Assembly (NCBI RefSeq): GCF_000834635.1 | Contig: NZ_JXQV01000009.1 | Coordinates: 434,001 to 498,000, forward strand | DNA: 64,000 nt | Source of the DNA: Agrobacterium tumefaciens | GTDB lineage: Bacteria > Pseudomonadota > Alphaproteobacteria > Rhizobiales > Rhizobiaceae | Direction of reading: 5' to 3' | Part shown: one piece after another, positions 50,548 to 60,326 of the stretch | How positions within the stretch are numbered: position 1 is the first letter of the stretch | How the letters are laid out: each line of letters starts with the position of its first letter | Made by a program: the position numbers and the translations under genes | The notes under the pieces: generated by a model | The model's input: the letters and a program-made list of their open reading frames with translations, nothing else | Told to the model about the DNA's origin: nothing | The model's database searches: none

Positions 50548-52107
50548 TCATGCGGCATCGCGCAGCGGATCATCGGGATCAATGCCATAATCCTTCAACT
50601 TTCGGTAGAGTGTGGAGCGCCCAATGCCGAGTTTACGGGCCACTTGGCTCATCTGGCCCCGGTAGAATCGCAGGGCAAAACGGATCAGTTCCTCCTCGAT
50701 ATCGGCAATCTTGCGCACGTCGCCGCTGTCATCGGTCGATGCAATCAGGCTGCCGCCCGGAAACACCGCCGCTGAACGCTCCTCATCGGTGGCAATGGCT
50801 TCCATGACCGACAGTATCTCAGCCGCACTGGCGCGGTTCTCTGCAACGGGCGCAACCAGAAGCGAACGCTCAGACAGCCGGTGAGCCGACAGGTCGTGCT
50901 CATCAACATCATCCCTGAACTCGGGAACCTGAAAGGCTATCTGCGGGAAATCCGCTTCGGTCAGTTCGTCGCCCTGCGCCAGCACCACGGCGCGGAAGAC
51001 AGCATTTTCCAGCTGGCGAATATTGCCCGGCCAATCATAAGCGGTGAGCAGAGCCAAAGCACCGGCGCTGACGCCCAGCGCATGTGGCAGTTTCTGCTCG
51101 ATGGAGAAACGCTCGGCAAACACGCGTGCAAGATAGGGAATATCCTCCTTGCGGCGGCGAAGGGCTGGAATGGTGATGGGGAACACATTGAGGCGGTAAT
51201 AGAGGTCTTCGCGGAAGCGACCTTCCTTGACCTCTTCGATCAGGTTCTTGTTCGTGGCTGAAATCAGCCGTACATTGACCTTCTGAACCTTGGTGGAGCC
51301 AACGGTCTCTATTTCGCCCTGCTGAACGGCGCGCAAAAGCTTGACCTGAACCTCGAGCGGCAGATCACCGATCTCGTCCAGAAACAGCGTTCCGCCATCG
51401 GCTTCCATGAACTTGCCCATGTGCTTTTCGGTGGCGCCGGTAAAGGCACCCTTCTCATGACCGAAAAGAATACTCTCCACCAGATTGTGCGGAATGGCCC
51501 CGCAATTGACCGTGATGAAGGGCTTGCCCGCCCGGTCGCTACCAGACTGAACGGCACGCGCGATCATTTCCTTGCCAACACCGGACTCGCCTTCAAGCAC
51601 GACCGGAATATTAGATTGAGCGGCGCGCTGCGCCAGTTCAATCACCCGCAGCATGGCAGGGCTTGCCGAAACGATATCGTTGAAATTGACCGCATGATTG
51701 CGGGAGCGTTTGCCGGTACGGGCCTTTGCCTCGCGCTGGTCGAGTTTCAACGCATTGGCAATGGCCGAGCCGATCCGCTCCGGTGACACAGGCTTGACCA
51801 CGAAATCGAATGCCCCGGCGCGCATGGCCTGAACCACGGTGTCGATGCCGCCCTGACCGGTCTGCACGATAACGGGCACATCTGTGCCCAGCTCTCCAAC
51901 AGCCTTAAGAAACGACAATCCGTCCATCTCCGGCATCATCAGATCAAGCACGATAACGCTGATATCGCCGCTGTGTTGTTTCAACAGCTCCAGCCCGACC
52001 CGGCCATTTTCAGCAAGGATTGGGTGATGTCCATAACGCTCCACCGCTTGTCTCAGCAAGCGGCGCTGAACAGGATCGTCATCGATAACGAGTACTTGCG
52101 CTGTCAT
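50548..52107 (-). CDS. Sigma-54-dependent response regulator, NtrC family
   Basis: Predicted 519 residues. Receiver (1-125) with phospho-acceptor Asp55 in VIVLDLMMPEMDG and Lys in FVVKPVSPER. The AAA+ domain (about 140-380) has Walker A GESGVGKE, the sigma-54 contact loop GAFTGA, and Walker B GGTLFLDEIGDLP. The C-terminal Fis-type HTH reads SQVARKLGIGRSTLYRKLKD. A spacer of about 80 residues between AAA+ and HTH is longer than usual. No histidine kinase is adjacent. GGAGCCTGAC precedes the ATG; it is divergent from pepF. Confidence 0.93.
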   Translation of the reverse strand: MTAQVLVIDDDPVQRRLLRQAVERYGHHPILAENGRVGLELLKQHSGDISVIVLDLMMPEMDGLSFLKAVGELGTDVPVIVQTGQGGIDTVVQAMRAGAFDFVVKPVSPERIGSAIANALKLDQREAKARTGKRSRNHAVNFNDIVSASPAMLRVIELAQRAAQSNIPVVLEGESGVGKEMIARAVQSGSDRAGKPFITVNCGAIPHNLVESILFGHEKGAFTGATEKHMGKFMEADGGTLFLDEIGDLPLEVQVKLLRAVQQGEIETVGSTKVQKVNVRLISATNKNLIEEVKEGRFREDLYYRLNVFPITIPALRRRKEDIPYLARVFAERFSIEQKLPHALGVSAGALALLTAYDWPGNIRQLENAVFRAVVLAQGDELTEADFPQIAFQVPEFRDDVDEHDLSAHRLSERSLLVAPVAENRASAAEILSVMEAIATDEERSAAVFPGGSLIASTDDSGDVRKIADIEEELIRFALRFYRGQMSQVARKLGIGRSTLYRKLKDYGIDPDDPLRDAA

Positions 52108-52276
52108 GTCAGGCTCCGGTTTCCGGTTTATGGACGTGCTTCATGCAGTCCCTTTGGAGGGAATGTGACACGCAAGGCTTGAACATCCAGTTTTGAGATT
52201 TGCTTGCATTTTATGCATTGCCACGGGAAACAGAGCCCCCATATGCTTGGGGCAAAGATAAAGAGGAAAGCCTGAC

Positions 52277-54121
52277 ATGACCTTCAAGACACCGATCCCC
52301 CTGCCCGTTTTTTCTGGCGCGGAAGCCGCAAGTGCTGCCCTGGGTGACTTGCCCACATGGAAGCTTTCCGACCTCTTTACCTCTGCGGATGCCCCGGAAT
52401 ACAAGGGCGCGCTGGAAAAAGCCGCAAGCGATGCCAAGGCATTTGAAGCAAAATGGAAGGGAAAGCTTGAGGCCGCCGCCAAGCTCTCTGGCGATCAAGG
52501 CCTCGGTGCCGCGCTTAAGGAATATGAAGCGCTGGATGACAGTTTGGGTCTTATTGGCTCCTTTGCGGGCCTCACCTATTTTTCCGATACGTCCAACCCT
52601 GCAAATGGCAAGCTTTACGGCGATGCGCAGTCGAAACTGACGGATATGTCTTCGCATCTGCTCTTCTTTGCGCTGGAATTGAACCGCATCGATGATGCAA
52701 CGATCGATGCGGCCATCGCCAATGATCCGCTGACCGGCCACTATGCGCCGTGGATCGTGGATCTGCGCAAGGACAAGCCGCACCAGCTGGATGACAAGCT
52801 TGAACAACTGTTCCTCGAAAAATCCATGACAAGTGCAGCCGCCTTCAACCGCCTGTTCGATGAAACCATGTCGGAACTGCGCTTTGAGGTTGATGGCAAG
52901 AGCATGGCGCTGGAAGAAACGCTGAACCTGCTTCAGGAACCAAACCCGGAAACGCGCAAGGTCGCGGCGCAGGCTCTCAGCACCACCTTCAAGAACAATC
53001 TGCGCGTCTTTACGCTGATTACCAACACGCTGGCCAAGGACAAGGAAATCTCCGACCGCTGGCGCAAATTCGAAGACATTGCCGACAGCCGCCACTTGGC
53101 CAATCGCGTTGAGCGTGAGGTTGTGGATGCGCTGGCGCAGGCGGTGACAGAGGCCTATCCGCGCCTGTCGCACCGCTATTACGCGATGAAGGCCAAATGG
53201 CTTGGCATGGAACAGATGGAATATTGGGACCGCAATGCGCCGCTGCCCGATACATCCAATGCGGTCATTCCATGGGAAGATGCGAAAGACATGGTGCTCT
53301 CGGCCTATGGCGATTTTGCGCCTGAAATGGCCGATATCGCCCGCCGCTTCTTTGATGAGCAGTGGATCGATGCCCCTGCCCGCCCCGGCAAGGCACCCGG
53401 CGCATTTGCCCACCCCACCGTGCCATCAGCTCACCCATATGTGCTCGTCAACTATCTCGGCAAGCCACGGGATGTGATGACGCTCGCCCACGAGCTGGGC
53501 CATGGCGTCCATCAGGTTCTGGCTGGTGGACAGGGCGCTCTAATGTGCGCAACACCGCTGACGCTAGCCGAAACGGCCTCGGTTTTCGGCGAAATGCTGA
53601 CCTTCCGCAAGATGCTGGACAACACCACGGACCTGCGTGAGCGCAAGGCGCTTCTGGCCCGCAAGGTGGAAGACATGATCAACACGGTCGTGCGCCAGAT
53701 CGCGTTTTACGAATTCGAGCGCAAGGTCCACACCGCCCGTAAGGATGGCGAGCTGACATCCGAGCAGATCGGCGAGCTGTGGCTGTCTGTGCAGCGGACA
53801 AGCCTTGGACCGGCGATCAGGATTTCCGAAGGCTACGAAAGCTGGTGGACCTACGTTCCCCACTTCATCCACTCGCCCTTCTATGTCTATGCCTATGCCT
53901 TCGGTGATTGCCTCGTCAATTCGCTCTATGCGGTTTACCAGAACGCCGACACCGGGTTCCAGGACAAGTATTTCGAGCTGCTCAAGGCTGGTGGCACCAA
54001 GCACCATTCCGAACTGCTCAAGCCCTTCGGCCTTGACGCCACCGACCCGTCCTTCTGGAACAAGGGCCTGTCGATGATCGAAGGATTAATCGACGAGCTG
54101 GAGGCTCTGGATAAAGAATAA
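52277..54121 (+). CDS. pepF: Oligoendopeptidase F (M3 family)
   Basis: Predicted 614 residues. The zinc motif HELGHGVHQVLA (HExxH) with downstream Glu in LAETASVFGEML, and the substrate region GYESWWTYVPHFIHSPFYVYAYAFG are M3B/PepF hallmarks. It degrades oligopeptides of about 7-17 residues in the cytoplasm. GAGGAAAG lies upstream. A hairpin follows and a PabC-like gene comes 89 bases later. Confidence 0.95.
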   Translation: MTFKTPIPLPVFSGAEAASAALGDLPTWKLSDLFTSADAPEYKGALEKAASDAKAFEAKWKGKLEAAAKLSGDQGLGAALKEYEALDDSLGLIGSFAGLTYFSDTSNPANGKLYGDAQSKLTDMSSHLLFFALELNRIDDATIDAAIANDPLTGHYAPWIVDLRKDKPHQLDDKLEQLFLEKSMTSAAAFNRLFDETMSELRFEVDGKSMALEETLNLLQEPNPETRKVAAQALSTTFKNNLRVFTLITNTLAKDKEISDRWRKFEDIADSRHLANRVEREVVDALAQAVTEAYPRLSHRYYAMKAKWLGMEQMEYWDRNAPLPDTSNAVIPWEDAKDMVLSAYGDFAPEMADIARRFFDEQWIDAPARPGKAPGAFAHPTVPSAHPYVLVNYLGKPRDVMTLAHELGHGVHQVLAGGQGALMCATPLTLAETASVFGEMLTFRKMLDNTTDLRERKALLARKVEDMINTVVRQIAFYEFERKVHTARKDGELTSEQIGELWLSVQRTSLGPAIRISEGYESWWTYVPHFIHSPFYVYAYAFGDCLVNSLYAVYQNADTGFQDKYFELLKAGGTKHHSELLKPFGLDATDPSFWNKGLSMIEGLIDELEALDKE

Positions 54122-54128
54122 TCATGAA

Positions 54129-54168
54129 AACCGGCGGCGCTCCCATTTTCGGGCAAGCTTCGCCGGTT
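54129..54168 (+). terminator. Hairpin after pepF
   Basis: AACCGGCG...CGCCGGTT with a 24-base loop; TCTTATG follows. Weak, possibly partial read-through to the next gene. Confidence 0.5.
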
Positions 54169-54210
54169 CTTATGCCTCACCTTACGTGAACAGCTTGATG
54201 GACACTGATC

Positions 54211-54846
54211 ATGAAACGCAAACCGGCTGACCTGACATTGCGGGAAACGCTGCGCTGGGAACCTGCATCAGGCTTCAAACGGCTGGAGCAGCACCTGCGC
54301 CGCCTGCTGCGCTCCGCCGATGCACTGGGTTTCCGTGCACCGTCTGACGCGGCCAAGGCACTAAACGCGGCTGTCGGCGGCACCCAGCCGCTGATCGTGC
54401 GGGTGGTGATGAACTACAAGGGCGAGCTGGACGTGGCAGCGGAACCTTTCGTTCCGCTTTGCGATAACGCCGTCTGGCGGCTGAAGATCGCGGAAAAGAC
54501 CCGTCTGGATTCCGCCGACACATTCTACCGGCACAAATCATCCCGCCGTGAGCCCTACGATGCCGCCCGCGCAGAATTTTCGACCGCCGAGGCCGATGAG
54601 GTGCTGCTTTTGAACGAGCGCGGAGAAATCTGCGAGGGCTCGGCTACCAGCATCTTCGTGGAAACCGCCGAAGGGGCGCTTCTGACGCCACCACTCGATA
54701 GCGGCATTCTGCCCGGCGTGCTCCGCGCCGACCTTATCCGCGAGCGCAGGGCACGGGGACAATCCCTCAAGCCGCAGGATCTTGCAGGTCGCAAGCTGTT
54801 CGTGGGCAATTCCCTGCACGGGCTGGTGGCTGCGGAATTGGTCTAG
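54211..54846 (+). CDS. Class IV PLP aminotransferase-fold protein, PabC-like
   Basis: Predicted 211 residues. Catalytic Lys lies in TFYRHKSSRREPYDAAR; LLLNERGEICEGSATSIFVE and LLTPPLDSGILPGVLRADLI are the family blocks that bind PLP. The size fits the short aminodeoxychorismate lyase-like group (p-aminobenzoate for folate), but no pabB is nearby, so the reaction is not fixed. Its TAG overlaps the stop of the convergent GGDEF gene in CTAG. Confidence 0.8.
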   Translation: MKRKPADLTLRETLRWEPASGFKRLEQHLRRLLRSADALGFRAPSDAAKALNAAVGGTQPLIVRVVMNYKGELDVAAEPFVPLCDNAVWRLKIAEKTRLDSADTFYRHKSSRREPYDAARAEFSTAEADEVLLLNERGEICEGSATSIFVETAEGALLTPPLDSGILPGVLRADLIRERRARGQSLKPQDLAGRKLFVGNSLHGLVAAELV

Positions 54847-55766
54847 AGCCACTCCACCCGCGCGCGTCCGTTCTGCTTTGCAGCATAGAGCGCACGGTCT
54901 GCCCGCTGGTAGAGGTCGGAAGCGGTTTCTCCGGGCTGATAAAGCGAAAGCCCGGCCGAGCAGCTGTAGGAAAAATCCGTTGCGCCGGGAAACGGGCAGG
55001 ATGCTCTAACTTTCTCCAGCAAACGCTCAACCATACCAGCGCAATCCGCCAAAGCCGTGCGCGGCATGATGAGCATGAACTCCTCACCACCCACGCGCCC
55101 GAAGCAATCGGCACGGCGGATCGTTGAGTGAGCGATCTTGACGAAATCGCGCAGAACCGTATCGCCTCCCTGATGGCCGAAGCGATCATTGATGGCCTTG
55201 AAGAAATCAATATCGATGACGCAGAGCCCGAAGGGTCCTTCTGCGCCCTTCTGGACTTTCTCCATCTGGGCATCGAGATTGGCAAAGACGAACCGGCGGT
55301 TGGCGGTTCCGGTCAACTCATCGGTTTGCGCGGCGCGCTGGGCAATGTCGCGGTCCTGGCGCAGGCTGCGCTGGTTTTGCCGCAGTGCCGTAATGTCGCT
55401 TCCCACACACAGCATCCAGCCATCATCCTGCACGGTCTCCGTCATCCAGATCCAGCGGCCATCATGCAGGTCCAGTTCCAGCCCGCGAAAGGGCAGCTTG
55501 CCACGCCGCGATTGCGCCGACAGAAACCACGCCTCGTAATCCGTGGTGGTGATGATCAGGCCTTTTCGATCGACGTAATTCGCCCGCAGAATATCGCCCC
55601 ACATGGGGAAAGCGTCGCTGGCCAGATTGAAGGCTTCGCGAAAGGCGCGGTTGGCGTGGCGCAGCCTGTCATTTGTATCGAAAAGCGCAATAAACACAGG
55701 CGTCGCGTCCTGCAGGGCAATCACGCGTTCCATCAGACTATCCAGATTGGCAGTCTCTTGCCTCAC
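54843..55766 (-). CDS. PAS-GGDEF diguanylate cyclase
   Basis: Predicted 307 residues. A PAS-like sensor (about 15-135: FIALFDTNDRLRHANRAFRE, GRWIWMTETVQDDGWMLCVG) precedes a GGDEF domain (about 145-307) with DELTGTANRRFVF, DIDFFKAINDRFGHQGGDTV, and active-site GGEEF. The inhibitory RxxD site (RRAD) sits five residues before GGEEF, so feedback by c-di-GMP is expected. The protein lacks membrane helices. The start is GTG 55766 with AGGAGG upstream. Confidence 0.92.
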   Translation of the reverse strand: MRQETANLDSLMERVIALQDATPVFIALFDTNDRLRHANRAFREAFNLASDAFPMWGDILRANYVDRKGLIITTTDYEAWFLSAQSRRGKLPFRGLELDLHDGRWIWMTETVQDDGWMLCVGSDITALRQNQRSLRQDRDIAQRAAQTDELTGTANRRFVFANLDAQMEKVQKGAEGPFGLCVIDIDFFKAINDRFGHQGGDTVLRDFVKIAHSTIRRADCFGRVGGEEFMLIMPRTALADCAGMVERLLEKVRASCPFPGATDFSYSCSAGLSLYQPGETASDLYQRADRALYAAKQNGRARVEWL

Positions 55767-56000
55767 GATTTTGCGCCCTCCTCAAGCCGAACCATGCATT
55801 CGGCGTGGTTGCATTATAATGCCTGGAATGGAAACGCGAAGTCTCAAGCCATACCTGTGATTTATGCCCGGAATGATGACGCGCACATGCGGACCGGTTT
55901 ACCCTTTCGTCAGCCTTCATACGCCCGTCATCCGGCTACCCTTTATTGTTACAGACTAATCATCTAGCTTGAGCCTTGTGTTCCAATAGGAAATTAAAGA

Positions 56001-57449
56001 ATGACGGACGTTGAATACCCGATCCTTGGCGAAATTACCGGTCCCATTATCATGATCGGTTTCGGCTCTATCGGGCGCGGTACGCTTCCATTGATCGAGC
56101 GGCATTTCAAATTCGATCTCTCGCGCCTTGTCGTGATTGACCCCCGGGAAGACATTGCCGACTATCTGCAAAGCCGCAACATCCGCCATATCCGTGCACA
56201 TCTGAGCCAAGAGAATTACAAGGATGTGCTGAAACCTCTGATCAAGAATGTCGAGGGACAGGGTTTCTGCGTCAATCTGTCGGTCGATGCCTCCTCGGTG
56301 GATCTGATGAAGCTGTGCCGCAAATATGGCATGCTCTATATCGACACCGTCGTTGAACCCTGGCCGGGCTTCTACTTCGACACGGATGTGGATAATGCCG
56401 CGCGCACCAACTATGCGCTGCGCCAGACCATGCTGAAAGAAAAGGCGCGTCGCCCCGGCGGCACGACGGCTGTTTCCACCTGCGGCGCAAACCCGGGAAT
56501 GGTCTCGTGGTTCGTCAAGCAGGCGCTGGTCAATCTGGCAAAGGACACAGGCCTGGAGTTCGACGAGCCCGAAGCCCACGACCGTGAAGGCTGGGCAAAG
56601 CTGATGCAGACGCTGGGCGTCAAGGGTGTGCACATTGCCGAGCGCGACACACAGCGCGCAAAGGACCCCAAGCCCTTCAACACCTTCTGGAACACATGGT
56701 CTGTCGAAGGCTTCATTGCTGAAGGCATGCAGCCTGCCGAACTGGGCTGGGGCAGCCACGAGAAGTGGATGCCGAAAAACGCCAAGAAGCAGAAAAAGGG
56801 CAACAAGGCCGCCATCTTCCTCGATCAGCCCGGCGCATGCACCCGCGTGCGCACATGGTGCCCAACGCTCGGGCCCCAATACGGCCTGCTGGTTACCCAT
56901 AATGAGGCGATTTCGATCTCGGACTATTTCACGGTGCACGACAAGCGCGGCCATGTGGAGTTTCGCCCCACATGCCATTACGCCTACCATCCCTGCAATG
57001 ATGCCGTGCTCTCGCTCTACGAGATGTTCGGCAATGGCGGCAATGCCCAGCCTGTGCAGCACGTTTTGACGGAAGCCGAGCTGACCGATGGTTCCGACGA
57101 ATTGGGTGTTCTGCTCTATGGTCACGAGAAGAACGCCTACTGGTACGGCTCGCGCCTGACGCTGGAAGAGGCGCGCAAGCTTGCCCCCAACCAGAATGCC
57201 ACCGGTCTTCAGGTATCCTCCGCCGTTCTCTCGGGCATGGTCTGGGCGCTGGAAAACCCTCAAGCGGGCATCGTTGAGGCCGATGAGGTAGACTATCGCC
57301 GTTGCCTCAATGTCCAGCGGCGCTATCTGGGGGCTGTGGAAGGTCACTACACGGACTGGACGCCCATCGATGGCAGGCCGGGCCTTTTCCCTGACGATAT
57401 CGACACCAACGACCCATGGCAGTTCCGCAATATTCTGGTGCGCGACTAG
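56001..57449 (+). CDS. hss: Homospermidine synthase
   Basis: Predicted 482 residues. It makes sym-homospermidine from putrescine with NAD+, the characteristic rhizobial polyamine. GPIIMIGFGSIGRGTLPLIE binds NAD; YIDTVVEPWPGFYFD, TCGANPGMVSWFVKQAL, FWNTWSVEGFIAEGMQPAEL and VRTWCPTLGPQYGLLVTHNE are family blocks. AGGAAATTAAAGA precedes the ATG. Monocistronic; 234 bases upstream separate it from the GGDEF gene. Confidence 0.95.
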   Translation: MTDVEYPILGEITGPIIMIGFGSIGRGTLPLIERHFKFDLSRLVVIDPREDIADYLQSRNIRHIRAHLSQENYKDVLKPLIKNVEGQGFCVNLSVDASSVDLMKLCRKYGMLYIDTVVEPWPGFYFDTDVDNAARTNYALRQTMLKEKARRPGGTTAVSTCGANPGMVSWFVKQALVNLAKDTGLEFDEPEAHDREGWAKLMQTLGVKGVHIAERDTQRAKDPKPFNTFWNTWSVEGFIAEGMQPAELGWGSHEKWMPKNAKKQKKGNKAAIFLDQPGACTRVRTWCPTLGPQYGLLVTHNEAISISDYFTVHDKRGHVEFRPTCHYAYHPCNDAVLSLYEMFGNGGNAQPVQHVLTEAELTDGSDELGVLLYGHEKNAYWYGSRLTLEEARKLAPNQNATGLQVSSAVLSGMVWALENPQAGIVEADEVDYRRCLNVQRRYLGAVEGHYTDWTPIDGRPGLFPDDIDTNDPWQFRNILVRD

Positions 57450-57617
57450 AAACCCCGCCCCACCTCAGGGCGCAGACTGGTGCTGGTTTGCAACGCTTGT
57501 CCTTTTGTGGAAGGCGTTGGGAACCAGCGCATGGAGGTGGCCGTTCGCTTGCAATATAGTCAACTTCCATACATGGTCTGATTGATAGATCGGGAAGAAT
57601 CGCAGGAGACTTAAGAC

Positions 57618-57989
57618 ATGAATTTCAAGACAGGCGCAGCCTTGGTTCTGGCCGCAATGGCAGCCGCTTCATGTTCTCCGACAGGTCCATCGCCTCGCCC
57701 CATGCCACCCGTCGCGGCGCAAGGTCCGGCTGTCGATGGTCGCTGGGTCGATAAGAACGGCATCGTTTCCACGTTCCAGGCGGGCGCGTTCTCCACTCGC
57801 TCCACAGACACCAACACGCTGCTGGCGTCGGGAACCTATGTCACCCTGTCGCCAACGCTTTATGAGATCAACATGACCTCGCTGGTGCGCAACACCCAGT
57901 CGCGCGTCAATTGCGCGCTCATCTCTCCGTCGCAGCTCAACTGCACGACGGATAGCAACAGCCAGTTTACGCTGACTCGCCAGGGCTGA
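57618..57989 (+). CDS. omp10: Omp10-type outer membrane lipoprotein
   Basis: 123 residues. Lipobox AAASC (residues 15-19) after a short signal sequence. The mature protein carries [40 protein letters not shown] and [20 protein letters not shown], which closely match Brucella Omp10 from memory. Anchored to the outer membrane by lipid. AGGAG lies upstream, and a strong terminator follows. Confidence 0.88.
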   Translation: MNFKTGAALVLAAMAAASCSPTGPSPRPMPPVAAQGPAVDGRWVDKNGIVSTFQAGAFSTRSTDTNTLLASGTYVTLSPTLYEINMTSLVRNTQSRVNCALISPSQLNCTTDSNSQFTLTRQG

Positions 57990-58022
57990 TCCGCTTTCAC
58001 CATTTCTCTTCGGCGTTGATTG

Positions 58023-58049
58023 AACGCGCGCTTTAAGCGCGCGTTTTTA
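58023..58049 (+). terminator. Intrinsic terminator of omp10
   Basis: AACGCGCGCT, tiny loop, AGCGCGCGTT then TTTATTT. Confidence 0.88.
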
Positions 58050-58191
58050 TTTGCGCACACCTGTCACAATTCTGCTTGCGGCAGATGGCCCGAGATGAAA
58101 ACATCATCGTTGAAAGACTGACACACTTTCACAATAGCTATGATGGCTGGGACGAGCCCTTCAGCATTTCGCTTTCAAGAGGAGAGATACG

Positions 58192-60132
58192 ATGAACAGG
58201 ATTTTGAGATTCAGCCTGATGACCGCATCGGTCGTCGCGCTTTCGGCGGGGGCAGCGCTGGCTGACTATCAGCTCAATATTCTCCACATCAACGATCTGC
58301 ATTCGCGGATCGAGGCGATCAACAAGTCGGATTCGACCTGCTCCGCTGCGGAAGCTGGCAAGAACGAGTGCTTCGGCGGCATCGCCCGCGTCAAGAGCGC
58401 CATCGATGCCCGCCGCACCGAACTCGGCACCAATGCCAATGTGCTGGTGCTGGATGCTGGTGACCAGTTTCAGGGCTCCCTCTTCTACACCCGTTACAAA
58501 AGCGCTCCCATTGCCGAATTCATGAACGGCATCGGCTTCGATGCCATGGCCATCGGCAACCACGAATTTGATGATGGCCCGGCCGAACTTCTGAAATTCA
58601 TCAATGCGCTGAAATTCCCCATCATCTCCGGCAACACGAAAATCGCCGATGGCTCCGAGCTGAAGGACAAGTTTAAGGGATACGTCATCAAGGAGATGGG
58701 TGGCCAGAAGGTCGCCATTGTCTCAGTTTTGGCAACAGACACGAACGAAACCTCTTCACCCGGCGACAAGGTGACGTTTGAAAACGAGATTGAATATCTG
58801 AAGGGTGCCGTCAAGGAAATCCAGGATCAGGGCGTCAACAAGATCGTCCTTCTGTCCCATGTCGGCTACGTCAAGGATCAGGAAATCGCCCGCTCGGTGG
58901 ATGGTATCGACGTGATCGTCGGCGGCCACAGCCACACATTGCTATCCAGCACCGACCCAAAGGCGGCTGGCCCCTACCCGACGCTGGTCAAGGACCCAGC
59001 GGGCGTGGATGTTCCCATCGTCACGGCCTACGCCTATTCGAAGTTCCTCGGCGACCTCACCGTTACCTTCGATGACAATGGCGTGGTCAAGTCCACCGCT
59101 GGCGCACCGAAGCTGCTCGACGCATCGGTAACGCCGGATGAAGGCTTTACCAAGCGTGTGGCAGAACTGGCCGCCCCGCTGGAAGAGATGAAGCAGAAAG
59201 AGATCGGCGTTGCCGAAGCTGCCATCGACGGTTCCCGCGAAGTCTGCCGCGCCAAGGAATGCACCATGGGCAACCTGGTGTCGGATGCGCTGCTGGAGCG
59301 AGTCAAGGATCAGGGCATCACCATCGCCATCCAGAACGGTGGCGGCCTGCGTGCTTCCATCGATGCCGGTCCGGTTACCATGGGCGAAGTGCTGACGGTT
59401 CTGCCATTCCAGAACTCCGTTGCCACATTCCAGATCAAGGGCGTCGATCTTCTCGCGGCTCTTGAAAATGGCGCAGGCCAGATTGAAGAAGGTGCCGGTC
59501 GCTTCGTGCAGACCGCTGGCCTGAAATATTCCTTTGATCGCTCCAAGCCAGCTGGCAGCCGTATCGTCTCCGTCGAGGTCAAGGAAGGCGACGCCTTCGT
59601 CAAGCTTGACCCTGAAAAGACCTATGGCGTTGTGACCAACAACTATACCCGCACCGGCGGCGATGGCTTCAAGACCTTCGCAACCAAGGCCATCAACCCT
59701 TACGACTTCGGACCAAGCCTTGAAGATGCCGTCGCCGCCTATATCGGCGCGCACAGCCCCTACAAGCCTTACACCGATGGCCGCGTGATGGATGTCACCC
59801 CTGCCGACTATGTGGCTCCACCAAAGGAAGCCAAGGCCGCGACACCTGCGCCTGCCACAACGGCGCAGGCCCCAGCGGCCACAACGCCTGCACCTGCCAC
59901 GGCAACAGCGCCAGCCGCAACCGCTCCGGCACCGGCAGCAACCACAGCCGCGCCTGCCGCTATGGCGCCTGCTGCTGAAAAATATGTCGTGACGCGTGGC
60001 GATTCTCTCTGGAAGATCGCTGCCGAGAAATACGGCAATGGCACGGAGTGGAAGAAGATTGCCGAGGCCAATGCGCTGAAGCGTCCAAACCACATCGAGA
60101 TTGGCGAAGAACTGACCGTTCCAGCCAACTGA
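58192..60132 (+). CDS. Periplasmic 5'-nucleotidase/UDP-sugar hydrolase fused to LysM
   Basis: Predicted 646 residues. Signal peptide ends at ALA-D. The metallophosphatase domain has ILHINDLHSR, LDAGDQFQGS, GNHEFD and GGHSHT; the substrate domain has IAIQNGGGLRASIDAGPVTM and YSFDRSKPAG. A 50-residue Ala/Pro/Thr linker (about 550-600) leads to a C-terminal LysM domain (YVVTRGDSLWKIAAEKYGNG). LysM should fix the enzyme to peptidoglycan. It hydrolyses nucleotides or UDP-sugars outside the inner membrane. AGGAGA precedes the ATG. Confidence 0.92.
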   Translation: MNRILRFSLMTASVVALSAGAALADYQLNILHINDLHSRIEAINKSDSTCSAAEAGKNECFGGIARVKSAIDARRTELGTNANVLVLDAGDQFQGSLFYTRYKSAPIAEFMNGIGFDAMAIGNHEFDDGPAELLKFINALKFPIISGNTKIADGSELKDKFKGYVIKEMGGQKVAIVSVLATDTNETSSPGDKVTFENEIEYLKGAVKEIQDQGVNKIVLLSHVGYVKDQEIARSVDGIDVIVGGHSHTLLSSTDPKAAGPYPTLVKDPAGVDVPIVTAYAYSKFLGDLTVTFDDNGVVKSTAGAPKLLDASVTPDEGFTKRVAELAAPLEEMKQKEIGVAEAAIDGSREVCRAKECTMGNLVSDALLERVKDQGITIAIQNGGGLRASIDAGPVTMGEVLTVLPFQNSVATFQIKGVDLLAALENGAGQIEEGAGRFVQTAGLKYSFDRSKPAGSRIVSVEVKEGDAFVKLDPEKTYGVVTNNYTRTGGDGFKTFATKAINPYDFGPSLEDAVAAYIGAHSPYKPYTDGRVMDVTPADYVAPPKEAKAATPAPATTAQAPAATTPAPATATAPAATAPAPAATTAAPAAMAPAAEKYVVTRGDSLWKIAAEKYGNGTEWKKIAEANALKRPNHIEIGEELTVPAN

Positions 60133-60150
60133 TCTGCTGACACGAAATTG

Positions 60151-60182
60151 AAGCCGGTCCGCGCTGCGGGCCGGCTTTTTAT
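60151..60182 (+). terminator. Intrinsic terminator of the nucleotidase-LysM gene
   Basis: AAGCCGG-T-CCGC-GCT-GCGG-G-CCGGCTTTTTAT. Confidence 0.88.
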
Positions 60183-60326
60183 ATGGGTCAGAAGATTACG
60201 CGTTGAAATGTCACGTCCTGAACTCAAGATTTCAATTCAGATTGTGATATCGATGCTTTACAAGATGATCCAACACCATGGTCCTGCCGTATGGCTGATC
60301 AAACAATGCAGGTTCAGGACGATTTC

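Noticed and set aside
55956-57347. 463-codon minus-strand frame
   Set aside because: Antisense to hss, which shows conserved motifs throughout.
58942-60093. 383-codon minus-strand frame
   Set aside because: Antisense to the nucleotidase-LysM gene; its Cys/Arg/Gly-rich run mirrors the Ala/Pro/Thr linker.
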